This document shows, in pieces, positions 1 to 5,709 of a DNA stretch of 6,534 bases. Each line of letters opens with the position of its first letter. Positions within the stretch are counted from its first letter, which is position 1. The DNA lies in contig JACZXM010000182.1 of the NCBI GenBank assembly GCA_022571615.1, positions 1 to 6,534 on the forward strand, given 5' to 3'. This DNA comes from Acidobacteriota bacterium. GTDB taxonomy: Bacteria; Acidobacteriota; UBA890; WLXD01. Below the pieces are notes generated by a model that was not told where the DNA came from, did not search any database, and was given only the letters and a program-made list of their open reading frames with translations. A program made the translations under genes and the position numbers.

Positions 1-1248
1 CGTTAGCAAGAGCGTCGCGGCGTTCAGCACGGCAAGAAGGAGCAACATGGCCGACGCTCCCAGAAAGATCGCCAGCGTTCGACCGGTGGTGCCGACGGTC
101 TCGGCAAGAAGGTCGTTCACGCCGATGCCCAGATGCGTCCCGTCGGGATAGACGTTGCCATCCGGAAACTCTGCGGCGAGCGCTTCCGCGATGCTCGCGG
201 CCTCTAAACGTGCATGCCCCACCGACGTACCGCCCGCTAGCCGGCCCAGAAGGCTGAGGCTACGCCGTCCGCGGGACCGGTAGCGCTGGTGCTCGGGCTG
301 CAACGGCATCCAGTAGTCTGGCGCCCGGCTGAACAAGGCCTCCGGAGGAACGAAGTCCCGGGGTAGGATGCCCACGACGGTTGCCGGCGTGCCGACCCGC
401 TCGAGCGGTCGACCCACTACGGCCGGGTCCCCGCCGTACCGGCGCTGCCACGCTCCGTAGCTGAGCATGAAGGTGGCTTCCGAGGCAGTGCTGTACTCCT
501 CGGGCAGAAACGTACGACCGAGCACGGGCGACAGATTCAGGGCCCGGAAGAACTCCGGTGACACCGACACCGCGCTAGCGAGCTCCGGACCCAAGCCCTC
601 ATCCGGAAGGAGGACGCTCCTGATCTCGATGGCGGCCAGCTCCTCGAAGGAGCGAGCACGTTCCTTGAGATCTCGATAGTTGAGCATCGAGACGCCGGCC
701 AAGTGCTGGATTCCCGCCCTCTCATCGTCCCACTCCCGCCCCGGGAACACCGCGCCAACGGCAACGAGTGCCTGCGGCTCCTGGTACGGGAGAGGCCGCA
801 GCATCACGCCGTTCACGACGCTGTACATCGTTGTCGTGGCGCCGATCCCGAGGCCCAGGGTGAGCGCGACGCCGAGCGCGAAGCCAGGACTCCGCGCCAG
901 GCTCCTGTAGGCGGTTTTCACGTCCTGAATCACCGGCCCCAGACGTCCAGGGCGAGGCGGGCGCGCGCTTCCCGCCCGCTGCCGCCGCCAGCCAGTAGCC
1001 AGGCGCTTCGAGCGGCCCGTCAGCCGCGCAGCCCAGGCGCGGCCGTTCTGGCGTAGGAGGTCAAGCGCGCCGCGGGTCGCCGCGGACAACAGACCGGTGT
1101 GGCCGTCGCGTGCGAAGCCGGCCGCGCAGGCCCGCATGTAGGCGTCGACCATCTCGTGTTCGTAGCCGGCGTAGGTGCCGCGCGGCGCGCCGTGAGCGAG
1201 CCGCCGATAGACCGCGCTGATCACCTGTTGCATTGGAAACCCGGTCAT
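1..1248 (-). CDS. ADOP-family MacB/FtsX-like permease, N-terminal half (runs off window)
   Basis: This reading frame is open from ATG at 1248 to base 1 (416 codons, no stop), so the C-terminal half lies outside the window. Residues 1-105 form a cytoplasmic N-terminal region with an Arg-rich linker (about 70-105). Then come the typical permease entry (DVKTAYRSLARSPGF, 109-123), a first membrane helix at about 122-147, and VMLRPLPYQEP (148-158), a hallmark of MacB-like permeases. A MacB-type periplasmic domain follows (about 160-360, including SPEFFRALNLSPVLGRTF at 230-247 and VVGILPRDF at 291-299). The second helix starts near 390. The complete paralogue at 2165-4864 suggests a full length of 800-900 residues. 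The start overlaps the padR stop by four bases (ATGA) and has no visible Shine-Dalgarno, so translational coupling is likely. In ADOP proteins the permease lacks an adjacent ATPase, and the substrate is unknown. An ordinary MacB subunit is the alternative, but the long N-terminal region argues for ADOP. Confidence 0.9.
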   Translation of the reverse strand, partial: MTGFPMQQVISAVYRRLAHGAPRGTYAGYEHEMVDAYMRACAAGFARDGHTGLLSAATRGALDLLRQNGRAWAARLTGRSKRLATGWRRQRAGSARPPRPGRLGPVIQDVKTAYRSLARSPGFALGVALTLGLGIGATTTMYSVVNGVMLRPLPYQEPQALVAVGAVFPGREWDDERAGIQHLAGVSMLNYRDLKERARSFEELAAIEIRSVLLPDEGLGPELASAVSVSPEFFRALNLSPVLGRTFLPEEYSTASEATFMLSYGAWQRRYGGDPAVVGRPLERVGTPATVVGILPRDFVPPEALFSRAPDYWMPLQPEHQRYRSRGRRSLSLLGRLAGGTSVGHARLEAASIAEALAAEFPDGNVYPDGTHLGIGVNDLLAETVGTTGRTLAIFLGASAMLLLLAVLNAATLLLT

Positions 1249-1589
1249 CGGCTTCGTGTCCAGGACAGGACGTTCTTCGAGCGAGCGAGCTGAACGAGGT
1301 CGTCCATACGCCGCGTCTCCGCACCGAGTGTCTCTTTGCCGAGGTCGGTGAGCCGGTAGTAGTTGCGGCGAGCGTCCTCGCCCTCGGGCGCCGGCCCCGG
1401 CTCGATGAGTCCCTCCGCGACCATGCGCTTGATGGCGCCATACAGGGTGGCGGGCCACAGACGGAAGCGCCCCTCCGAACGCTGTTCCACCTCGGTCATG
1501 ATGCCGTAGCCGTGGCGGTCGCCGTCGGCCAGAGCCAGCAGGATATGAAAACCCGGCACGGAAAGCCGGCGGCGGTTGTTGTCGGTCAT
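1245..1589 (-). CDS. PadR-family transcriptional regulator (ADOP-associated)
   Basis: This 114-residue protein is a winged-helix repressor of the short PadR type. The helix-turn-helix runs from LSVPGFHILLAL (9-20) through DRHGYGIMTEVEQRS (24-38). PATLYGAIKRMVAEGLIE (46-63) is the recognition-helix region and the wing ends at RRNYYRLTDLGKE (74-86), all diagnostic of PadR. The short C-terminal helix (about 87-108) would form the dimer interface. The frame extends upstream to a GTG at 1655, but ATG at 1589 is chosen because the PadR fold begins right after it and a weak AGAGAG lies just upstream. The longer version would also run almost into the AT-rich dyad at 1657-1686. The gene overlaps the downstream permease by four bases. 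PadR proteins usually repress their own operon and respond to small molecules or stress; the effector here is unknown. Confidence 0.93.
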   Translation of the reverse strand: MTDNNRRRLSVPGFHILLALADGDRHGYGIMTEVEQRSEGRFRLWPATLYGAIKRMVAEGLIEPGPAPEGEDARRNYYRLTDLGKETLGAETRRMDDLVQLARSKNVLSWTRSR

Positions 1590-1656
1590 CGGGGCTCTCT
1601 GGTGGGGGAGCGGAAAGCTACGGAACACAAGGTCGCCATGGCAGCGACTTAACACG

Positions 1657-1686
1657 AACCATATATATCACGTTCAATATATAGTT
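1657..1686. promoter_or_regulatory. AT-rich inverted repeat, candidate PadR operator/promoter core for the leftward cassette
   Basis: AACCATATAT (1657-1666) and ATATATAGTT (1677-1686) are inverted copies matching at 9 of 10 positions, separated by 10 bases. The site lies about 70 bases upstream of the minus-strand padR start and is the only AT-rich stretch in the intergenic region. PadR-type repressors bind dyads of this size and autoregulate, so an operator overlapping a promoter is the likely role. On the minus strand TATATT resembles a -10 box, but no convincing -35 partner is visible. Confidence 0.45.
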
Positions 1687-1767
1687 GCACGCCCTGCAGA
1701 GGTAGTTCTAATGGCAGCCGACGACCGGCCTTGTTTGTTGAAACCGGCTCGACTCGTTCTGCGTATC

Positions 1768-1786
1768 TATGTCCGTAGAGGACATA
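1768..1786. promoter_or_regulatory. Perfect dyad TATGTCC-N5-GGACATA, candidate PadR operator for the rightward cassette
   Basis: The two 7-base arms (1768-1774 and 1780-1786) are exact inverted repeats around GTAGA. The core reads ATGT-N9-ACAT, very close to the ATGT-N8-ACAT pattern known for PadR operators. It ends 19 bases before the padR start at 1806, a position suited to blocking transcription initiation or early elongation. A third copy of the half-site, GGACATA, lies at 1795-1801 in the same orientation as the right arm, 15 bases on. A weak upstream promoter match is TTGAAA at 1738-1743 with TATCTA at 1764-1769, but the 20-base spacing is poor. Confidence 0.55.
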
Positions 1787-1792
1787 TCCGCC

Positions 1793-1797
1793 AAGGA
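1793..1797 (+). promoter_or_regulatory. Ribosome binding site AAGGA for padR, embedded in a third operator half-site
   Basis: AAGGA sits 8 bases upstream of ATG 1806, which selects that start over the in-frame ATG at 1821, where no Shine-Dalgarno is seen. Its last bases are shared with GGACATA (1795-1801), the repeated half-site of the adjacent dyad. Confidence 0.6.
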
Positions 1798-1805
1798 CAT
1801 AGTCG

Positions 1806-2165
1806 ATGCCACGATCGCAGATGGATGCCCCGGAGAGCCGCCTACCGCTCTCGGAACCCGTTCTTCAGATTCTTATCTCGCTCGCCGCGCGCGACCTGCA
1901 CGGCTACGCCATCATGCGCGAGGTCGAGGAGCGCAGCGGCGGTCGGGTGACCCTCAGCACCAGCACGCTGTACGGCGCGCTGCAGCGGATGATGCGCGAC
2001 AGTCTCGTGGAGCGCTCCGCGGAGCGCCCCGACCCGGCGTCGGATGACCAGCGCCGCCGCTATTATCGGATCACCGACTTCGGCCGCGCCGTGGCCGAGG
2101 CCGAGGCCGGGCGAATTTCCGAGCTGGCACACTTGCTGCGCGAGCGTGACCTCGTGACACGCTGA
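1806..2165 (+). CDS. PadR-family transcriptional regulator, second ADOP-associated copy
   Basis: This 119-residue winged-helix regulator is paralogous to the divergent PadR at 1245-1589. Matching blocks are LSEPVLQILISLAARDLHGY (15-34), IMREVEERSGGRV (36-48), STLYGALQRMM (53-63) and RRRYYRITDFGRA (83-95). Residues after about 95 form the short dimerisation helix. ATG 1806 is supported by AAGGA eight bases upstream; ATG 1821 would still keep the whole fold. The stop (2163-2165) shares its last base with the permease start (TGATG), so the two are co-transcribed and probably translationally coupled. The likely role is autorepression and control of the permease through the dyad at 1768-1786. The turn-wing loop (RSAERPDPASDD, 70-81) is acidic and diverges from the other copy, so effector or operator specificity may differ. 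Confidence 0.93.
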   Translation: MPRSQMDAPESRLPLSEPVLQILISLAARDLHGYAIMREVEERSGGRVTLSTSTLYGALQRMMRDSLVERSAERPDPASDDQRRRYYRITDFGRAVAEAEAGRISELAHLLRERDLVTR

Positions 2166-4864
2166 TGACACCCGACCGCGCTGCCAGGGTTTTCTGCCGC
2201 CCGGCCGGCTGGCTGCTGCCGGCGCGCTTCGTCGCCGAGTTCGGCGACGAGCTCCGGGTCGCCTTCCGCGACCGTTATGCGCGAACCCGGCGCGTCGGCG
2301 GGGCCGCGAGCTGGCTGGGTTTCTGGTGGTCCGAAATCAGCGGCCTGGTGGCAACCGCGGCGCGTGAGCGCCTGCGCCTCGCCTCGTCTCACCCGTCCTT
2401 CGACCTGTTCGGAAACCGGAGCGTCCTCTCCCCGATGGAGGTGTTATCGACCATGCGCCAAGATTTCATATACTCGCTGCGAATGATCATCCGCACCCCG
2501 ATCGTCTCCGCAATCGCGGTGCTGTCGCTCGCCCTCGCGTTGTCGGCGACCACCGCGGTCTTCGCGTTGCTGAGCACGTGGCTGCTGCGCCCGCTGCCCT
2601 ATCCGGACTCCGACCGGCTCGTCAATCTGTTCGAGACCGACCGCAACATCTCCTTCTCCAGGCTGAGGGTGTCGCCGGCCAACTACTTCGACTTCCGTGA
2701 ACAGATCGACGCCTTCGAGTTCCTGGGGGCTTCCGACTTCCGCGCTATCAACCTGACCGGTATCGAGGAGCCCGAGGAGCTGACGGCGGCGCGGGTGATG
2801 CCGGAGCTGATGACGCAGCTGGGCGCCGAGCCGCTCATGGGCAGGCTGTTCACCGAGCGTGAGGCGATCGACGGCGAGAACGCAGTCGTGCTGCTGCGAG
2901 AATCGCTGTGGCGCAACCGCTTTGGCGCCGATCCGCAGATCGTCGGCTCCGAACTGCTGCTTGACGGTGCACCGCACACGGTGATCGGCGTGATGCCGGA
3001 GACCTTCGAGTACCTGCTCGGCACGGTGAGTCTCTGGATGCCGAGCGACTTTGAGACGAGGCGCGAGGACCGCGAATCGGGCGACCTGCGGATTCTCGGG
3101 CGGCTGCGCGACGGAGTTACGATGGCCCAGGCCGAGGAGCAGCTTATCGCCATCGCCGGCCGTTTGGCCGAGGAGCACCCGGACACCAACCGCACTCGCG
3201 GGGTGCGACTGCAGTCCATGCGCGATGAGTTCCCGGGCGAAACCGACACCGTGCTGATCCAGGCGCTGATGCTGATCGCGCTGGCCGCGCTGATGATCGC
3301 CTGCTTCAACGTTGCCGGTCTCTATCTGGCCAAGACCGATCTGCGCGCCAAGGAGATCGCCGTCCGCACGGCCCTGGGCGCCGGCAAGGGAAGGCTGCTG
3401 CGGCTTCTGCTGACCGAGAGCGTGCTGCTCGCACTGGTGGCCGGCGGCATCGGCCTGGTGCTCGCCGTCTACGCGATTCGCGGCATGTCAGGCGCGATCC
3501 CCGCGGAGCTGCCGCGCATGTACGCCCCCCACCTGGATGCGCCCGTCGCGCTCTTCGCGCTGCTGACCTCGGCGGCGGCGGGTGTGGTCTTCGGCATCAG
3601 CGCGGCCCTGCAGGCGCTGCGCAGCGACAGAGAACGCTCGATTTTGCTCGAGACCTCACGGGGCGGTAGCTCCACCCGTGCGCGCAAGCGGCTGCGCGCC
3701 GCACTGGTGACCGGCGAGTTTGCCCTCGCCCTGGCGATTCTGATGAGCGCGGGCGTGCTCACCACCATGTTTGGCGCCTGGATCAACGGTGATCCCGGCT
3801 TCAACCCGGAGGGGCTGCTCACCGCCCAGGTGACGCTGCCCGAGTATCGCTACGGCAGCGACGCGCAACAGCGCGAGTTTCTCCACGACCTGGCCGTCGA
3901 GTTGGACGCCATCCCCGGCTCCTCCGGCTGGGCCGCGATGACGAAACTGCCGCGCTCGCGCGGCTACGCCCAGCTACCGGTCGTCGTGGAAGGCCGTGCG
4001 GTGGCGGAGGATGACGCGCCGCGTGTCTCCTGGTCTTCGATTACGCCAAGTTTCTTCTCCACGCTCGAGGTGCGCATACGGCAGGGCCGGCCGCTGCTGG
4101 AAACCGATCGCGCCGACTCGGTGCCCGTCGCGGTCGTCAACGACCGCTTCGTCGAGGTTGTTCTCGGAGGCGGCGATGCGGTCGGCGAACGGATCCTGTT
4201 CGAGGGCGAGACGATCGAGATCGTCGGCGTGATGGCCACTATCGCGGATTTTCGCGAGCAGGGCATCATGCCGGCGGTTCCCTGGATCTACCGGCCGCTC
4301 GAGCAGGCACCTGCCCGCCGCCTCTACCTCGCCCTTCGCACCGCGGCCGAGCCCCACACCCTCGCCGACCCGCTGCGCGCCGCGGTCTGGAAGATCGACC
4401 CCGACCAGCCGATCAGCGCCATTCAGTCGCTACGCGAGTACATCGACATGACGCTCTCCGGCCCGAGGTACATCGGAGCGCTGCTGTATCAGCTCGGCTT
4501 CCTGGCGCTGGGGCTGGCATTGATGGGCATCTACGGCGTCGTGGCCTTCTCCGTGACCCAGCAAACCCGCGAGTTCGGCATCCGGATCGCGCTCGGGGAA
4601 CAAACGGGCTCGTTGCTCAGGGGGGTCCTGCGCCAGGGCGCAAAGCTCGTCGGCCTCGGGATGCTCATCGGACTGCCGTTGGCCTTCGGCCTGCTGCGTT
4701 TGTTGGGTAGCGCAATGTCGTCGCTGAACTCGGACGCGGCGCTGCGGCCCGGCCCGATGGTGGCCACCCTCGTGATGCTGACGGTCGCGGCAGCGATCGC
4801 CTGCTACCTGCCCGCCCGGCGGGCGACCCAGGTAGATCCCGTGATAGCGCTGCAGGAGGAGTAA
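2165..4864 (+). CDS. ADOP-family duplicated orphan permease (MacB/FtsX-like), complete
   Basis: This is an 899-residue inner-membrane protein with two tandem MacB/FtsX permease units in one chain. Residues 1-100 are the N-terminal region seen in ADOP proteins (LLPARFVAEFGDELRVAFRD, 17-36). Unit one has a helix at about 112-138, then LRPLPYPDSDRLV (141-153), a MacB-type periplasmic domain (about 150-350), and an FtsX domain with helices near 364-388, 418-438 and 460-484. It contains AKEIAVRTALGAGKGRLLR (395-413), the motif where such permeases contact an ATPase. Unit two has a helix at 514-537, a second periplasmic domain (about 540-760), and helices near 771-796, 825-846 and 865-882. It carries the matching TREFGIRIALGEQTGSLLR (801-819) and ends in ARRATQVDPVIALQEE. 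No ATP-binding gene is nearby, as is usual for ADOP. It starts at the padR stop (TGATG) with no clear ribosome site of its own. Export of a small molecule or lipid is possible; the substrate is unknown. Confidence 0.95.
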   Translation: MTPDRAARVFCRPAGWLLPARFVAEFGDELRVAFRDRYARTRRVGGAASWLGFWWSEISGLVATAARERLRLASSHPSFDLFGNRSVLSPMEVLSTMRQDFIYSLRMIIRTPIVSAIAVLSLALALSATTAVFALLSTWLLRPLPYPDSDRLVNLFETDRNISFSRLRVSPANYFDFREQIDAFEFLGASDFRAINLTGIEEPEELTAARVMPELMTQLGAEPLMGRLFTEREAIDGENAVVLLRESLWRNRFGADPQIVGSELLLDGAPHTVIGVMPETFEYLLGTVSLWMPSDFETRREDRESGDLRILGRLRDGVTMAQAEEQLIAIAGRLAEEHPDTNRTRGVRLQSMRDEFPGETDTVLIQALMLIALAALMIACFNVAGLYLAKTDLRAKEIAVRTALGAGKGRLLRLLLTESVLLALVAGGIGLVLAVYAIRGMSGAIPAELPRMYAPHLDAPVALFALLTSAAAGVVFGISAALQALRSDRERSILLETSRGGSSTRARKRLRAALVTGEFALALAILMSAGVLTTMFGAWINGDPGFNPEGLLTAQVTLPEYRYGSDAQQREFLHDLAVELDAIPGSSGWAAMTKLPRSRGYAQLPVVVEGRAVAEDDAPRVSWSSITPSFFSTLEVRIRQGRPLLETDRADSVPVAVVNDRFVEVVLGGGDAVGERILFEGETIEIVGVMATIADFREQGIMPAVPWIYRPLEQAPARRLYLALRTAAEPHTLADPLRAAVWKIDPDQPISAIQSLREYIDMTLSGPRYIGALLYQLGFLALGLALMGIYGVVAFSVTQQTREFGIRIALGEQTGSLLRGVLRQGAKLVGLGMLIGLPLAFGLLRLLGSAMSSLNSDAALRPGPMVATLVMLTVAAAIACYLPARRATQVDPVIALQEE

Positions 4865-4891
4865 AGGGGCCCAGCCATCGCGTCGACCTAC

Positions 4892-4914
4892 CACGGCCTG
4901 CTAGGGGCGCCGTG
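4892..4914. terminator. Possible hairpin between convergent genes
   Basis: CACGGC (4892-4897) pairs perfectly with GCCGTG (4909-4914) across an 11-base loop in the 55-base gap between the permease stop and the convergent GWxTD gene stop. A bidirectional terminator is plausible from position. However, the stem is only 6 base pairs and neither side has a T-tract, so an intrinsic terminator is not well supported. Confidence 0.25.
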
Positions 4915-4919
4915 CGGAT

Positions 4920-5591
4920 CTACTGACCGGGAGGTTCGAGATCGGGGCGCTCGATCGCGGCGGCGTTGACCTGCTCGAAAATGTCGAACAGCACACTCGA
5001 GAAGATGCCGACGTTGCCGTAGTCGTCGACGGTCTCCCAGCTGCGGTTCGTCTGCACGAATTGCACGTGCAGCTCGTTGGGCACCCGAGTGAGAGCCATG
5101 CTGATGCCGGGCACGTGGTAGATCCAGGTCGTGAGCTCGCCGCCGCTAGGACCCGGACGCTGGCGGATGGAATGCGGCTTACCCAGCAGGACCCATGCAT
5201 GACCGCGATCGGAAAGCCAGCCGCGCGGCATGCCTCCGAAGCGCTCGTTGGCCTCGGCGACGCGGGTGTAAAAGTCCTCCATGAACGGATTGCGATTGTC
5301 GCGCAGCTCGGAATCGCGACGCATCCAGAACCAGGTGATGAACCTGCGACGCTCCTCGGTGCTTTTCAGCCTGCGCCATGCCCGGCTCTCATTGTCGAGC
5401 ATCAGGTACTGGACCGGCCCGCGCGCCCAGTCGTCGGTATCGCCCTCGTACAGGGCGAGCGCCTCGGCCGCAGTCTTGGGGAACTTCTCCGCGCCCCAAG
5501 CTGCTGCCACCAGTACCAGAATGCACAGCGCGGCGAAGGCAATGCAGGTGGTCAGGCGAATGCGCTTGTCCATACCTCTATTGTTGCGCAT
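4920..5591 (-). CDS. Small exported GWxTD-domain-containing protein
   Basis: This is a 223-residue protein of unknown biochemical function. Residues 7-34 look like a Sec signal peptide: MDKRIR, a hydrophobic core (about 14-30), then AWGA with probable cleavage before EKFPK. There is no lipobox. The mature part shows the GWxTD-domain layout: WARGPVQYLMLDNESRAWRRL (55-75), ERRRFITWFWMRRD (80-93), DFYTRVAEANERFGG (106-120), then GWLSDRGHAWVLLGKP (124-139). The last matches the family's GWxTDRG...LYGxP signature with Ser in place of Thr. WIYH (156-159) and FVQTN (178-182) follow in the usual order. At about 220 residues it holds little beyond this domain. ATG 5573 (MDKRIR) gives a more typical signal peptide than ATG 5591, but neither has a well-spaced ribosome site, and an in-frame stop lies upstream of 5591. 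It is convergent with the permease and divergent from the hydrolase gene. Confidence 0.85.
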   Translation of the reverse strand: MRNNRGMDKRIRLTTCIAFAALCILVLVAAAWGAEKFPKTAAEALALYEGDTDDWARGPVQYLMLDNESRAWRRLKSTEERRRFITWFWMRRDSELRDNRNPFMEDFYTRVAEANERFGGMPRGWLSDRGHAWVLLGKPHSIRQRPGPSGGELTTWIYHVPGISMALTRVPNELHVQFVQTNRSWETVDDYGNVGIFSSVLFDIFEQVNAAAIERPDLEPPGQ

Positions 5592-5647
5592 CGGGCCGGT
5601 TGGTCACACCTCTGGAGTGGGGTAGCGCACGCGGTGTGGCCGATGCT

Positions 5648-5681
5648 AGGTTGCCAACCTCCGCGACAGCGAAGTTAACTT
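5648..5681 (+). promoter_or_regulatory. Candidate promoter/operator region of the hydrolase gene with two palindromes
   Basis: AGGTTG-C-CAACCT (5648-5660) and AAGTTAACTT (5672-5681) are both perfect palindromes sharing the GTT/AAC half-site core, with centres about 22 bases apart. TTGCCA at 5651-5656 matches a -35 box at 5 of 6 positions, and 17 bases on GTTAAC (5674-5679) is a poor -10 (3 of 6). The palindromes therefore sit over the best candidate promoter elements upstream of the start at 5710. Regulation by a dimeric repressor or activator is inferred. Confidence 0.35.
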
Positions 5682-5709
5682 GCCGCCAATGCCTCGAGGA
5701 GAGCGCCAG

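Noticed and set aside
1..1248. Possibility that the leftward permease is a frameshifted pseudogene
   Set aside because: Reading the minus strand from ATG 1248 gives 416 uninterrupted codons with permease motifs in the expected order; it is simply cut by the window edge.
1061..1441. A 126-codon minus-strand frame bridging padR and the permease
   Set aside because: It is out of frame with both genes, covers conserved coding positions of each, and has no recognisable motif.
1245..1655. Longer PadR start at the GTG at 1655
   Set aside because: The extra 22 residues have no similarity to PadR N-termini, and this start would lie next to the AT-rich dyad, leaving no room for a leader. ATG 1589 fits the family length.
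1590..1805. Small RNA, riboswitch or tRNA in the divergent intergenic region
   Set aside because: Apart from the two dyads I see no extended stem set, cloverleaf or terminator.
2444..3178. Long minus-strand frames inside the permease gene (also 2683-3309 and 4430-4894)
   Set aside because: Their translations are low-complexity and rich in Arg, His, Gln or Ser, without family motifs. The plus-strand permease explains the sequence fully.
5061..5678. A 205-codon plus-strand frame opposite the GWxTD gene
   Set aside because: It is antisense to a gene with a signal peptide and domain signature, and its translation has no recognisable features.
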